Shown here: one piece after another, positions 22,248 to 33,436 of the stretch
Layout of the letters: each line of letters starts with the position of its first letter
Numbering within the stretch: position 1 is the stretch's first letter
Source of the DNA: Melioribacter roseus
Lineage (GTDB): Bacteria > Bacteroidota > Ignavibacteria > Ignavibacteriales > Melioribacteraceae
Length of the DNA stretch: 64,000 nucleotides
Reading direction: 5' to 3'
Assembly: GCA_020722085.1 (NCBI GenBank)
Contig: DYLN01000002.1
Span: 1 to 64,000, forward strand
Notes under the pieces: generated by a model
Databases searched by the model: none
What the model was told of the DNA's origin: nothing
Seen by the model: the letters and a program-made list of their open reading frames with translations, nothing else
Made by a program: the position numbers and the translations under genes

Positions 22248-23068
22248 TGATAGACTTGAATGGAAAATATGAGCTGTTAATTAAAACACTTCGGAGCAAA
22301 ATACCATTCTATCCTGAATTATCCATAATTCTCGGAAGCGGGTTGGGTGATTTTGCTGAAAAACTCGAAATAATTAAGTCTATTCCAACAAATGAATTAA
22401 CAGGTTATCCACAATCAACAGTCGAAGGGCACAAAGGTTTTATTCACTTTGCAAAATATGCAGAAAAAAAATTGCTTTTGTTTCAAGGAAGAATCCATTT
22501 TTATGAAGGGTATTCTCTTTCAGAAGTTTTTTTGCCGGTACATATTGCTGCTAAACTCAATTCTCAATATCTTCTTTTAACTAATGCTGCAGGCGGCATA
22601 AGCAAAAATCTCATCCCCAGCGACTTAATGTTAGATATTTCTTTTAATTCATTTGCTGTAAAAAAAGAAATAACAGAAGTTATTGGAATTGCTTCAGTGT
22701 ATGAGAAGCATAAATTTTTAGATTTCCCTTCAAAAGAATTTAATGCAATAATAAGAGAAGCTGCTGCCCTAAAACAAATAAACTTAAAAGAAGGTGTTTA
22801 CTGGTATACAAAAGGACCGAGCTATGAGACTGCAGCAGAAATAAAAATGATTTCTAAATTTGGCGGTGATGCTGTTGGAATGTCTACTGCTCATGAGGCA
22901 GTCTATGGAGCAAAGTTGGGTATGAAAGTTTCGGCTATTTCATGCATTACAAATTACGCTACAGGTTTAACAGCACAAAAGCTGAGTCACATCGAAGTAA
23001 TTGAAACTGCCAATAAAGTGAAAAATAATTTCGAGAATTTAGTTAAAAAAATAATTGAATTGCTTTAA
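22247..23068 (+). CDS. Purine-nucleoside phosphorylase
   Basis: ILGSGLGDFAE; EGHKGFIHF; FQGRIHFYEGY; LTNAAGGI; GDAVGMSTAHEAVYG. Confidence 0.93.
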   Translation: MIDLNGKYELLIKTLRSKIPFYPELSIILGSGLGDFAEKLEIIKSIPTNELTGYPQSTVEGHKGFIHFAKYAEKKLLLFQGRIHFYEGYSLSEVFLPVHIAAKLNSQYLLLTNAAGGISKNLIPSDLMLDISFNSFAVKKEITEVIGIASVYEKHKFLDFPSKEFNAIIREAAALKQINLKEGVYWYTKGPSYETAAEIKMISKFGGDAVGMSTAHEAVYGAKLGMKVSAISCITNYATGLTAQKLSHIEVIETANKVKNNFENLVKKIIELL

Positions 23069-23787
23069 TGATCAAATAAGTTGCTTAATAAAGAAACTGT
23101 GTAAATGATTGCAGTCTCTGACCTTAACCGCTTTTTTATGAGTCTAACTTTAACATGATTTTCAATTGAATTAATTTCTTTTTCTGTTAATCCACCTTCA
23201 GGACCAAAGATAAAATAATAATTACTTGATACCGGATGCTGACTGCTGGATAAAAAATTATTTAGAGTTGTGTTGGAGGCTTGCTCCAGAATGATTTTGA
23301 AACCGCTAAGATTATTGAGTTCTCTAACATTTTTCATGTATGTTAATCGCGGGAACCATGCATGCAACGATTGTTTCATAGCTGATATTAATACTTTTTG
23401 CCACCTTTCGAGCTTCTCCCCTTTTGAAACTGATCTTGATGATTCAAATATTATGAAATTAGTGATCCCTAATTCTACACATTTTTCTAAAGCAAATTCA
23501 AAGCGGTCATGTGATTTAAGCCTGGGGATACAGAAAGTTATGTTTACAAGAGGATTATTATACTGCTTAGTTTCAATAATTTTACAAATAACTTCGTTGC
23601 CACCAACTGCTTCTATAAAAGCTTTATAGATGAATCCTTTTCCGTTTGTCACAAATAATTCATCGCCGGTTCTGTGGCGCATTACATCAAGAATATGGTG
23701 AGCCTCTTCGCCTTTTATTTTTAGCCGGTCATTATCCTTTATCGAGGAGAAATAAAGTTCTATTTCAGAAAGCCACTCCAGTTCCAA
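23065..23787 (-). CDS. rsmE: 16S rRNA (uracil1498-N3)-methyltransferase
   Basis: HHILDVMRHRTGDEL; FGPEGGLTEKEI; LRSETAIIYTVSLL. Confidence 0.9.
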   Translation of the reverse strand: MELEWLSEIELYFSSIKDNDRLKIKGEEAHHILDVMRHRTGDELFVTNGKGFIYKAFIEAVGGNEVICKIIETKQYNNPLVNITFCIPRLKSHDRFEFALEKCVELGITNFIIFESSRSVSKGEKLERWQKVLISAMKQSLHAWFPRLTYMKNVRELNNLSGFKIILEQASNTTLNNFLSSSQHPVSSNYYFIFGPEGGLTEKEINSIENHVKVRLIKKRLRSETAIIYTVSLLSNLFDH

Positions 23788-25129
23788 TTAAAAACTCCCC
23801 TTTACCTAGTTCATTAAAAGCATATTCAAATCGTACAGCATTGTACGGCAAAACAAGCAGAGTTAATCCAAAACCATAACCGGAATAAAAATCGCCCGTC
23901 TTTATTTTTTGTTTGTTATTAACGGCATTTCCCGCATCGCCAAATACTGTCAAATAAATTCCAATTCTTGCGGATGTCAATTTTCGAGGCAGCAGCGGCA
24001 ATTTCAAACTTACATCCCACTCTTTCAACAAAGGATAACTCAGTTCCACCGAACTAAGCAAAAAGTTATTCCCTTCTCTATTATCATTGCTGTGTCCCCT
24101 AACATATTCACCGTATCCTAAATAAGAATAATCATAAAATGGAACAAGTCTGCCAAAGGTATTTCTCGCCGCAAGTCGCCACCTACCTATTAAATTTCCT
24201 ATAATATTTCTGTACCCCTGAAATTCCAGTCTAAGAATATTATATGAAATATTATTTATGCCAAAACCTTTGTGCTGAATTTGAATATTTGAATAAATTC
24301 CATCTTGTGGAAACTGTTTCAGGTCGCGCGAATCATAAACGTAACCGGCAGTAAGCCAAAGAGTTCTGTCTATTGTAGTCCCGGATGCTGATATTCCTTG
24401 AATATTATTTTCAGGGAAAGTAATGTAATCAAATCCCGAAGAAAAATAGATATTATTAAATTGATCCAATCTTTTTGACAGACCAAGACTTACGGAATAA
24501 AAATTACTGTTAAAATCGCCGCCGTATAAAATTTTTGCCTGTTGACTTTTATTACTGAGTTTTAAAAACGACACACCAAAAGAAATACCGATATTTTCAT
24601 CGTACTGAAAGGCGGGGTTTTCATAGAGCAGCATGAAATAAGGATCGTAACCAAGACTTACAATTGTTCTAATATCTTCATTTCTCCCGCGAAAATTTTT
24701 GTAGATTAAATACATTCCATATGAATATTTGTTGCCTGCGCCATTCCGTTTACTGATAAAAGGAATTGGATAAATATACCATGTTTCCCAAACGTCAATA
24801 TGGATTATAGATAGGTTATTCTCTGCTTTCGCATATAATTCTACTTTATTGAATAGTTTTAAGCTGAAAATCCTTTCCCTGTTATATTCAAGCTGCTTTT
24901 TAGTTACAGTGTCGCCAGGTTTAAATGTTAATTCTCGGAGAATAATAAAATCCTCAGTAACATCATTCCCGCTAATTTTAATCGAATCAACACGAACAGG
25001 ATCTTCTGTCTGAAGAGTGTCGGTCAATGATAACAAATTATATTGATCGGCACCTAAAAAATCAGGGCAACAAAAAATTAGACAGATTAGGCATGTAATA
25101 AATTTATAATAGCGAATATTTTCTCTCAT
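23765..25129 (-). CDS. Omp85/BamA-superfamily outer membrane protein (POTRA-like domain plus beta barrel)
   Basis: POTRA-like RVDSIKISGNDVTEDFIILRELTFKPGDTVTKKQLEYNRERIFSLKLFNKVEL; C-terminal barrel strands ending in an aromatic. Confidence 0.8.
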   Translation of the reverse strand: MRENIRYYKFITCLICLIFCCPDFLGADQYNLLSLTDTLQTEDPVRVDSIKISGNDVTEDFIILRELTFKPGDTVTKKQLEYNRERIFSLKLFNKVELYAKAENNLSIIHIDVWETWYIYPIPFISKRNGAGNKYSYGMYLIYKNFRGRNEDIRTIVSLGYDPYFMLLYENPAFQYDENIGISFGVSFLKLSNKSQQAKILYGGDFNSNFYSVSLGLSKRLDQFNNIYFSSGFDYITFPENNIQGISASGTTIDRTLWLTAGYVYDSRDLKQFPQDGIYSNIQIQHKGFGINNISYNILRLEFQGYRNIIGNLIGRWRLAARNTFGRLVPFYDYSYLGYGEYVRGHSNDNREGNNFLLSSVELSYPLLKEWDVSLKLPLLPRKLTSARIGIYLTVFGDAGNAVNNKQKIKTGDFYSGYGFGLTLLVLPYNAVRFEYAFNELGKGEFLIGTGVAF

Positions 25130-25145
25130 TAAAAATTTGATTTTA

Positions 25146-25547
25146 TTACATCACCAGTCCGTACATCACCTTTATACAATTATTTTGTATCACATTAATT
25201 CCAGCTTCTTCAATAGGTTTTACTGCTTCATCATTTTGTATTCCGAGCTGCAGCCAGAGTGTTTTTGGTTTTTTCTTAAGAACGTCATCTATGATCTCGG
25301 GAATATCCTCCGAGCGGCGAAAGACGTTTACAATATCAATTGCAAACGGTATCTCTGTTAATGAAGAATAAACATTTATATTTTCTATTTCACCTGTAAA
25401 ATTCGGATTTACTCCGACAACTTGATAGCCTTTGCGCAGAAGGAAATCAGCAATATCTCTGCTTGTTTTGTAAGGATTTCTTGAAATACCAACAACAGCA
25501 ATTGTTTTTGCCTCGCTTAATATTTTTTTTATTTCTTTGGTTTTCAT
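25146..25547 (-). CDS. CoA-binding protein (YccU-like)
   Basis: KTIAVVGISRNPYKTSRDIADFLLRKGYQVVGVNPN...LWLQLGI. Confidence 0.88.
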   Translation of the reverse strand: MKTKEIKKILSEAKTIAVVGISRNPYKTSRDIADFLLRKGYQVVGVNPNFTGEIENINVYSSLTEIPFAIDIVNVFRRSEDIPEIIDDVLKKKPKTLWLQLGIQNDEAVKPIEEAGINVIQNNCIKVMYGLVM

Positions 25548-28453
25548 CAGCTTAGATGTATACTTTCTGTTTCGTATTCACTAACAGGAAGACAACTGCA
25601 GACAAGATTTCTATCACCATAAGCATTATTAACTCTTCCTACACTCGGCCAAAATTTATTTTGTCGTGTGTACTTTGAAGGGAATGCGGCTTTTTCTCTT
25701 CCATACGGATGGTTCCATTCATCGGAAGCAATGTCCTGGGCAGTATGCGGCGAATTTTTCAGAACATTATTTATTTTATCGGCAGTCCCGTTTTTTATCT
25801 CTTCGATTTCCCTTCTTATTGAAATCAGTGCATCACAAAACTTATCAAGTTCGGAAAGTGATTCACTTTCTGTTGGTTCCACCATTAAAGTACCCGGAAC
25901 CGGAAAAGAAACTGACGGGGCATGATAACCGTAATCCATTAGCCTTTTTGCAACGTCCTCGACTTCAATGCCAGCAGTCTGCTTAAATTTTCTCAGATCA
26001 AAAATCAATTCATGCGCAACAAATCCATTGCGCCCAGAATATAAAACATTGTAGTAAGGTTCAAGTTTAGCTTTTAGATAGTTAGCATTCAGAATTGCAA
26101 TTTTAGATGCTTCAGCTAGACCAGCAGCGCCCATCATTTTTATGTACGCATAAGAAATAAGCAGTATTCCCGCACTGCCCCAAGGCGAAGCAGATACTGC
26201 ATTTATTGATTTAGCGGTTCCAATTTTGATTACAGAATGACCAGGAAGAAATGGAACCAGATGTTTTGCTGCCGCAATTGGACCTACACCGGGGCCTCCG
26301 CCTCCGTGAGGAATAGCAAATGTTTTGTGCAGATTCAAATGACAAATATCTGCGCCGATTGTTTTTGGATTTGTTAAGCCGACTTGTGCATTCATGTTAG
26401 CACCATCCATATAAACCTGTCCGCCATTTTTATGAACTATGTTGCATATCTCAACAATATTTTCTTCAAAAACTCCTTGAGTAGAAGGATAGGTAACCAT
26501 CAAAGCCGAGAGATTATCTCTATATTGCTCAGCCTTTTGCAGAAGATCGTTTGTATCGATATTTCCTTTTTCATCACATTTAACTACTACAACTTTATTG
26601 CCTGCCATTACAGCGCTTGCAGGATTTGTTCCATGAGCAGAGGAAGGAATTAAAACAATATTCCTATTGTAATCTCCTCTGCTGCGATGATAAGCACGGA
26701 TGATCATTAAGCCGGTAAATTCGCCTTGAGCACCTGAATTTGGTTGAAGCGAGACGTCTTCAAAACCTGTTATCTTTTTTAACTGCCCAATCAAATTATT
26801 GAAAATAATTTTGTATCCCTCAGCCTGATCCAGCGGGCAAAAAGGATGAATATCAGAAAATTCAGGCCATGAGATTCCTATCATTTCGGTCGCAGCGTTT
26901 AATTTCATTGTGCAAGAACCAAGAGGAATCATTGAAGTAGTAAGTGAAAGATCTTTTTGTTCCAGAGATTTTATGTATCTCATCATTTCAGTTTCTGAAT
27001 AGCAAGAATTAAAGATAGGGTGAGTTAAAAATTCGGTCTCCCGATTCAATTTAGTCGGAATGCTTGGTTTTATAGATTTAGTTATTTCTTCGAGATCTAG
27101 CTTAGGAGAATTTTCATCACAAACCGATTTGAAGATATCGATTAGTTCTAGAACATCTTCATATTTCTTTGTTTCATCGAATGAAATACTAATTGTCGTT
27201 TTATCAATGTAATTCAAGTTGATTTTTCTTGCTAATGCTAGATGTTTAATCTTCTCAGTTTCACTTTCAGAATTTAGTTTAATTTTCAGAGTATCGAAAT
27301 AATATTTATTAACTTGCCGAAGACCTAAATTTTGTAAGGCATTATCTAAAAAATTTGTCAATTTATTAACTCTCTCAGCAATGGCTTTTATCCCTTTCGG
27401 ACCATGATAAACGGCATACATAGCTGCCATAATTGCCAGCAAAACCTGTGAAGTACAAATGTTACTCGTTGCGTGCTCGCGTTTAATGTGCTGCTCACGG
27501 GTTTGCAGTGCCATCCGTAAAGCACTTTTACCACGCGCGTCTATAGAGACTCCAATAATTCTTCCAGGCATTTGCCGTTTGAACTCATCTCGTGCCGCAA
27601 AGAAAGCTGCATGCGGACCTCCATAGCTCATAGGAACACCAAATCTTTGTGTCGAACCAACAACAGCATCTGCACCGAATTCTCCCGGCGGAGTAAGCAA
27701 AGCAAGACTTAAAATATCTGCTGCAACCGCTTTGAAAATACCAAGTTCAGCGGCTAATTTAAATAATTCTGTATAATCATAAATTTCTCCATGAGCAGCA
27801 GGATACTGAACTAAAATTCCGAAAATATCATCAGTTAACTTTAAAGTCTTATGGCTGCCGATTTTAACTTTAATCCCTAAAGGTTCTGCACGTGTTAAAA
27901 GCACATCGATTGTTTGAGGAAAACATTCTTCTGAAACAAAAAATACGTTAGAACTTTTCTTACTCGATTTTCTTGATGCATAAAACATTGTCATAGCTTC
28001 GGCTGCAGCTGTAGCTTCATCTAGAAGTGATGCATTGGCAATCGGCATTGCTGTTAAATCTATTATCATGGTTTGGAAGTTCAGCAAAGCTTCGAGTCTA
28101 CCCTGAGAAATTTCTGCTTGATATGGAGTGTATTGTGTATACCAGCCTGGATTTTCGAGGATGTTCCTTTTTATAACGGAAGGTGTAATTGTCGGATAGT
28201 ATCCCATACCGATATAATTTTTAAAAATTTTATTTTTACTTGCTATTTCTTTTAGGTGAGAAATAAAATCATACTCAGTTAAAGGCTCGTCCAATTCCAG
28301 TTTTTCTTTCAATCTTATTACATGAGGTATCGTTTTATCAATTAGTTCATCTAGAGAAGAAACACCAATTGCCGACAGCATTCTTGCAATTTCATTATTA
28401 TTAGGACCAATGTGGCGGTCTGAGAATTTGTCATTAAATTCAAAATTATTCAT
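25547..28453 (-). CDS. gcvP: Glycine dehydrogenase (decarboxylating), fused P-protein
   Basis: [37 protein letters not shown]-binding region; 968 aa. Confidence 0.97.
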   Translation of the reverse strand: MNNFEFNDKFSDRHIGPNNNEIARMLSAIGVSSLDELIDKTIPHVIRLKEKLELDEPLTEYDFISHLKEIASKNKIFKNYIGMGYYPTITPSVIKRNILENPGWYTQYTPYQAEISQGRLEALLNFQTMIIDLTAMPIANASLLDEATAAAEAMTMFYASRKSSKKSSNVFFVSEECFPQTIDVLLTRAEPLGIKVKIGSHKTLKLTDDIFGILVQYPAAHGEIYDYTELFKLAAELGIFKAVAADILSLALLTPPGEFGADAVVGSTQRFGVPMSYGGPHAAFFAARDEFKRQMPGRIIGVSIDARGKSALRMALQTREQHIKREHATSNICTSQVLLAIMAAMYAVYHGPKGIKAIAERVNKLTNFLDNALQNLGLRQVNKYYFDTLKIKLNSESETEKIKHLALARKINLNYIDKTTISISFDETKKYEDVLELIDIFKSVCDENSPKLDLEEITKSIKPSIPTKLNRETEFLTHPIFNSCYSETEMMRYIKSLEQKDLSLTTSMIPLGSCTMKLNAATEMIGISWPEFSDIHPFCPLDQAEGYKIIFNNLIGQLKKITGFEDVSLQPNSGAQGEFTGLMIIRAYHRSRGDYNRNIVLIPSSAHGTNPASAVMAGNKVVVVKCDEKGNIDTNDLLQKAEQYRDNLSALMVTYPSTQGVFEENIVEICNIVHKNGGQVYMDGANMNAQVGLTNPKTIGADICHLNLHKTFAIPHGGGGPGVGPIAAAKHLVPFLPGHSVIKIGTAKSINAVSASPWGSAGILLISYAYIKMMGAAGLAEASKIAILNANYLKAKLEPYYNVLYSGRNGFVAHELIFDLRKFKQTAGIEVEDVAKRLMDYGYHAPSVSFPVPGTLMVEPTESESLSELDKFCDALISIRREIEEIKNGTADKINNVLKNSPHTAQDIASDEWNHPYGREKAAFPSKYTRQNKFWPSVGRVNNAYGDRNLVCSCLPVSEYETESIHLS

Positions 28454-28645
28454 ACTTTTTTCTCTGAGTAGTGAGTAAAATTATTTTTCAAAAAGAAATA
28501 TAAATAAAAGGAAGGAATTCATATCTGATCCAAGCTTTTCTCACTTATACGGGATTAACTTGCTCAACAGTCAAAAATTTTGCCGTTCAGCTTTGTGAGA
28601 GCACTGAATAGTTGTAAAGGAACTGAAAATTTAACAGAGCACGGT

Positions 28646-29410
28646 TTATAAATTTCTTATTTTTTTTAGTGCTTGCTTTGAAGCATCCTGTTCAGCATTT
28701 TTTTTATTATTGCCTTTCCCCACACCTTTAAGCTCCCCTGAAATATATACTTCAACGGTAAACTCTTTGTTGTGTTCGGGTCCTTTCTCGTTTATTACTT
28801 TATACTTGGGCGGTTCAAGCTTATTTGCGTGTGTATACTCTAGCAACTGACCCTTATAGTTTGTATCAACAAAAAAATCGGAATATTCATTCACCTCTTG
28901 CAAAATGTGCTTACTTATGAATTTCTCGGCAGCGTGAATGCCTTTTTCCAAATAAACTGCACCAATTAAAGCTTCCATTGCATCTGCCAGAATTGTTTTT
29001 ATTCCTTCTCCAAAATCACCAATATATTTTTTGTTGTAAAACATCACATCTTTTAGTCCGAATTTTTCTGCAGCAGCAGAGAGTTTTTCTCTGTTGACGA
29101 GGAAAGCTCGTTTTTTCGTAAGATAACCTTCATTCTCATCTTGGAACTTATGAAAAAGCAATTTTGCAGTGACGAGATTCAAGACGGCATCACCTAAAAA
29201 TTCAAGCCTTTCGTTGGATTTTTCTACTTCTGGATTTACTTCGAGGTATGAACGATGAGTAAGTGCTTTTAGAAAAACAGACCTGTCTTTAATCTTAAAA
29301 TCTAAACTCTTTTCAAGCTGTGATAATTTTTTCAGTTCATCCAGATTTGCTTTTCTTTCAGTGTAGATAGATTTATTGAATCGAAATATTCTTTTAATCC
29401 AGCGAATCAC
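28646..29410 (-). CDS. rnc: Ribonuclease III
   Basis: NERLEFLGDAVLNLV catalytic motif; C-terminal dsRBD. Confidence 0.95.
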   Translation of the reverse strand: MIRWIKRIFRFNKSIYTERKANLDELKKLSQLEKSLDFKIKDRSVFLKALTHRSYLEVNPEVEKSNERLEFLGDAVLNLVTAKLLFHKFQDENEGYLTKKRAFLVNREKLSAAAEKFGLKDVMFYNKKYIGDFGEGIKTILADAMEALIGAVYLEKGIHAAEKFISKHILQEVNEYSDFFVDTNYKGQLLEYTHANKLEPPKYKVINEKGPEHNKEFTVEVYISGELKGVGKGNNKKNAEQDASKQALKKIRNL

Positions 29411-29424
29411 AAATTGAAAAAGAT

Positions 29425-30669
29425 TTATTCAACAAACTTTTTAAAGAGTAAAGAAGCATTGTGTCCCCCGAAACCGAAAGTATTGCTAATTGCATAGTTA
29501 ATTTCCTTATTAACAGCAATTTTAGGAGTATAGTTTAAATCACACTCGGGATCCGGAACGTCTAAATTAATTGTTGGAGGAATCAAACTGTGCTTAATTG
29601 CTAAGACGGTTGCAATTGCTTCAACAGCTCCAGCAGCACCAAGCAGATGCCCAGTCATTGATTTAGTTGAACTGATTGCAAGTTTATAGGCATGTTCACC
29701 GAAAACTGTTTTTATGGCCTGAGTCTCGTGAAGATCGTTTAATTCGGTAGATGTTCCGTGTGCATTTATGTAATCAATTTCTTCAGGTTTAACATTTCCA
29801 TCGCGCAGGGCTTCTTTCATAGACCTCACAGCACCCTCGCCTCCCGGAGGCGGAGCTGTAATATGAAAAGCATCGCCGGTTAAGCCAACGCCGACAATTT
29901 CACCGTATATATTAGCACCTCTGTTTTTCGCATGTTCCAGTTCTTCGAGAACAATTGTGCCTGCAGCTTCACCCATTACAAATCCGTTACGGTCTTTATC
30001 GAATGGACGTGAGGCTTCCATATATCTATCATTCCAAGTTGAAAGTGCCCGGGCTGCGTTGAAACCTCCGATAGACATAGGTGTAATTGCCGCTTCAGAA
30101 CCTCCGCAAAACATTATATCGGCTGAATCTCTTTGTATCAAAAAAAATGCATCTGCAATTGCATGTGACGAAGTGGCACATGCTGAAGTAGTTGCATAGT
30201 TTGGACCTTTAAGTCCGTATTTTATTGAAATTTGACCGGCAGCAATATCAGAAATCATCATCGGTACGAAAAACGGACTTATTCTTTTAGTGCCGCCTTC
30301 AATAAAAGCTGTATGTTGTTTTTCAAAAGTATCCATTCCGCCAATTCCAGAGCCAAAAATAACCCCGGTTCTTTCTAAATTTATTTTAGATAAATCAAGC
30401 TTAGAATCTTCCAGAGCCATTGCAGCAGTAGCAAGTGCATATTGAGTATACGGGTCCATTCTCCGGATTTCTTTTTTATCAATGTAATTCAATGGATCGA
30501 AATTTTTTATCTCGCATGCGAATTTTGTATTAAAATTTGTAGCATCGAAACGGGTTATAAGTCCAGCACCGTTTTTGCCTGACTTAAGACCTTCCCAAAA
30601 TTCTGAAAGATTATTTCCAATCGGTGTTAAGGCTCCAAGACCAGTTATAACAACTCGTCTTTTAGTCAT
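29425..30669 (-). CDS. fabF: Beta-ketoacyl-ACP synthase II
   Basis: [51 protein letters not shown]. Confidence 0.96.
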   Translation of the reverse strand: MTKRRVVITGLGALTPIGNNLSEFWEGLKSGKNGAGLITRFDATNFNTKFACEIKNFDPLNYIDKKEIRRMDPYTQYALATAAMALEDSKLDLSKINLERTGVIFGSGIGGMDTFEKQHTAFIEGGTKRISPFFVPMMISDIAAGQISIKYGLKGPNYATTSACATSSHAIADAFFLIQRDSADIMFCGGSEAAITPMSIGGFNAARALSTWNDRYMEASRPFDKDRNGFVMGEAAGTIVLEELEHAKNRGANIYGEIVGVGLTGDAFHITAPPPGGEGAVRSMKEALRDGNVKPEEIDYINAHGTSTELNDLHETQAIKTVFGEHAYKLAISSTKSMTGHLLGAAGAVEAIATVLAIKHSLIPPTINLDVPDPECDLNYTPKIAVNKEINYAISNTFGFGGHNASLLFKKFVE

Positions 30670-30708
30670 ATTTCAACCCTCAAATAATTTATGTTTAAAA
30701 ACAGCAAA

Positions 30709-30780
30709 GCTGACATAAATACAAGGAGTTGTACAAAACAAAAAATACTGGCATTATTTTAAAATTGTATCTATGTCAGC
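30709..30780 (-). other. Long-stem inverted repeat / predicted RNA hairpin between acpP and fabF
   Basis: Minus-strand arms GCTGACATAGATACAA (30780-30765) and TTGTATTTATGTCAGC (30724-30709) pair over 16 positions (15 Watson-Crick plus one G-U). Confidence 0.75.
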
Positions 30781-30787
30781 CTAAAAT

Positions 30788-31024
30788 TTATTTCCCTACT
30801 TTTTCTTTTAAGTAATTAATAGCATCACCAACAGTGGATATCTTTTCAGCATCTTCATCAGGGATTGAAATATTAAATGCGGTTTCAAATCCCATGACTA
30901 ATTCAACGATGTCGAGAGAATCAGCCCCTAAATCGTTGGTAAAAGAAGCTTGTGGATTTATTTGTGATTCTTCAACACCAAGCTTATCCATAATTATTTC
31001 TTTAACCTTTGCTTCAATATCCAT
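30788..31024 (-). CDS. acpP: Acyl carrier protein
   Basis: [14 protein letters not shown] phosphopantetheine site. Confidence 0.96.
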   Translation of the reverse strand: MDIEAKVKEIIMDKLGVEESQINPQASFTNDLGADSLDIVELVMGFETAFNISIPDEDAEKISTVGDAINYLKEKVGK

Positions 31025-31073
31025 TTTTTTCTCCTTAAATGAGTTGATTAATTTATTAGAAAAATTAAATGAA

Positions 31074-31838
31074 TTACATTGTCATACCACCGTCTACAGC
31101 TATTACCTGACCGGTAATATATGAAGCTTGATTGCTCGATAAAAACTTTACTGTTTTAGCAACATCTTCGGGGGTTCCCAGTCTTTTTAAAGGGATATTA
31201 GACAATAATGTTTCTCGTTGTTTTTCATTTAGTTTTGATGTCATATCTGTTTCTATAAAACCAGGAGCAACGGCATTTACAGTTATGCCTCTTGAGGCAA
31301 CCTCTCTTGCTGTGGCTTTTGTAAATCCTATAATGCCAGCTTTAGATGCGGCGTAGTTAGCCTGTCCAGCATTACCAATTAATCCAACAACAGAAGCAAT
31401 ATTAATAATGCGACCGTACTTTTGCTGAATCATGTGTTTAAGGACAGCTTTAGTATAATTGAAAACGCTTTTTAAGTTAACTCTTATTACAGCATCAAAT
31501 TCTTCTTCGCTCATTCGGAGCAAAAGATTATCACGCGTTATACCAGCATTATTTACCAAAATATCAACCCCGCCTAATTTACTAACGGCTTTTTCAACAA
31601 TAGATTGAGCATCACTATAAGAAGACACATCGGCTTTAAATGCAAATACATTGGCATCGGAACTTCCAACTGTTTTTATAATTTCCTCTGCGCATTCATC
31701 GCAGCTACCATAAATAAATGCTATATCGGAAAATATAATACCATTCTCATTGGGCGAAGCAAGTTCTTTTACAATTGCTTTGCCTATTCCTCTAGTGCCG
31801 CCTGTAATTATAGCTTTTTTTCGTGAGACGGTGCTCAT
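31074..31838 (-). CDS. fabG: 3-oxoacyl-ACP reductase
   Basis: SDR motifs [39 protein letters not shown]. Confidence 0.94.
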   Translation of the reverse strand: MSTVSRKKAIITGGTRGIGKAIVKELASPNENGIIFSDIAFIYGSCDECAEEIIKTVGSSDANVFAFKADVSSYSDAQSIVEKAVSKLGGVDILVNNAGITRDNLLLRMSEEEFDAVIRVNLKSVFNYTKAVLKHMIQQKYGRIINIASVVGLIGNAGQANYAASKAGIIGFTKATAREVASRGITVNAVAPGFIETDMTSKLNEKQRETLLSNIPLKRLGTPEDVAKTVKFLSSNQASYITGQVIAVDGGMTM

Positions 31839-31886
31839 GCATCAATTATATAAATTACTTTATCAAATAATATACAACTCATAAGT

Positions 31887-32522
31887 CTATTTTTCCACTT
31901 GATTGCGGAGGTTGTTATTTTCTTTTTTTATTTTTTCCTCTAACTGGAATAAGTACTCTTTTCTATATTCACTAAGCTCTTCGAAATCTTTTTCACCAAA
32001 AAAATAAATTAATTCGTCTTTACAACATTCAAAAACAGTAGAAACTTGGTTTTCAACTTTGCTGCAATAATGCATACTGTTGATATGTTCATCATCAACT
32101 GTAAGGACGCCGTCGCATACAACAAGCGGAAAAAGAATACAATATAAAGGTTTGTATTTCCACTTAAATTCACCGTCCTTCATAGCAATTTTTTGAAGTG
32201 TGCAGAATCCCTGCTTATCCAAAAAGACGCATTTACCGTTATAGACTTCCGTGCCTACTGCAATACCGGATTCAAAATCCGGATCCACTTCGGGCTGTTC
32301 GAACCATTTATTTACATCTTTTGTTTGAGAATCATCCATTTCTTGAACAATTCTCTCTTTATGTGCAAGGATTTTTTCGTATTCCTTTTTATCCGTGTAA
32401 ACACCATAATAACAGCATTCCCCCGAACAAATACAAACATCACATGCTTTGACAAACTTAAAAGTAAAAATTATAGGATCTATCCAGATCCCATTTATTT
32501 TCTTCTCAAATTTATTTAACAT
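31887..32522 (-). CDS. DUF3109-like Cys-rich protein
   Basis: Conserved cysteines: CDVCICSGECCYYG...CVFLDKQGFCTLQ...YCILFPLVVCDG...HYCS...ECC. Confidence 0.75.
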   Translation of the reverse strand: MLNKFEKKINGIWIDPIIFTFKFVKACDVCICSGECCYYGVYTDKKEYEKILAHKERIVQEMDDSQTKDVNKWFEQPEVDPDFESGIAVGTEVYNGKCVFLDKQGFCTLQKIAMKDGEFKWKYKPLYCILFPLVVCDGVLTVDDEHINSMHYCSKVENQVSTVFECCKDELIYFFGEKDFEELSEYRKEYLFQLEEKIKKENNNLRNQVEK

Positions 32523-33436
32523 TACATAAACCTTTCTACATCTGAGTATTTATCAATTCCATAAATTTTTGCATCTGGGTTAATTCTTTTTACCAATCCC
32601 TGTAAAACTTTGCCCGGTCCTATTTCGACGAATTCATCTATGCCATCTTCCGCCATATTTCTGATTGTATCTTCCCATAGAACAGGAGAAGTCAATTGCT
32701 GGGATAATAAATCTTTAATTTCATTTTTTGATTTAACCGGTTTGCTTGTAACATTTGCATAGACTGGAATTTTCGCGTCATAAAATGGAGTTGTTTCTAA
32801 TTTCAAATTTAGTTTTTCTTTAGCACTTTCCATTAAAGGTGAATGGAAAGCACCGCTTACAACGAGTTCTTTAACTAGTTTTGCTCCGGCTTCTTTGGCA
32901 AGCTGCATCGCGTAACGAACTCCATCTAATGAACCAGAAATTACAATTTGTCCGGGAGAATTGAAATTAGCACATTGAACAATTCCTTTTTCAGATGCCT
33001 TGTTGCAAATCTCAATTAATGATTCACTTTCGAGTCCCACAACAGCAGCCATTGTACCAGGTCTATCAATGCCAGCTTGCTGCATTGCTTTACTGCGATG
33101 ATAAACAAGTTTTACGGCCTCATAAAATTGAACAGCACCAGCAGCCACAAGAGCGGAGTATTCGCCCAATGAATGACCGGCAACAGCATCAGGCTCTAAA
33201 GTTCTAATAAGTCCAGTTAATACTACGCTATGAACAAAAATAGCCGGCTGTGTAATTTCAGTCTGTTTCAATTGTTCTTCGGGTCCGTTAAACATAAAGT
33301 GTGATAAAGAGACACCGGTTGCCTCTTCGGCAGTTTTTATCATTTCTTTTGCTTCGACTGAATTTTCGAAGATGTCCTTTGCCATTCCGATATACTGCGA
33401 ACCTTGCCCTGGGAACAAAAATGCCCGTTTGCCCAT
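32522..33436 (-). CDS. fabD: Malonyl-CoA:ACP transacylase
   Basis: FPGQGSQYIGMAKD; AGHSLGEYSALVAAG. Confidence 0.95.
   Translation of the reverse strand: MGKRAFLFPGQGSQYIGMAKDIFENSVEAKEMIKTAEEATGVSLSHFMFNGPEEQLKQTEITQPAIFVHSVVLTGLIRTLEPDAVAGHSLGEYSALVAAGAVQFYEAVKLVYHRSKAMQQAGIDRPGTMAAVVGLESESLIEICNKASEKGIVQCANFNSPGQIVISGSLDGVRYAMQLAKEAGAKLVKELVVSGAFHSPLMESAKEKLNLKLETTPFYDAKIPVYANVTSKPVKSKNEIKDLLSQQLTSPVLWEDTIRNMAEDGIDEFVEIGPGKVLQGLVKRINPDAKIYGIDKYSDVERFM

Noticed and set aside
28454-28645. Possible glycine riboswitch upstream of gcvP
   Set aside because: The 192-nt gap does not show the conserved glycine aptamer core; only weak short inverted repeats (e.g. TTCAG/CTGAA). A covariance-model search would settle it.
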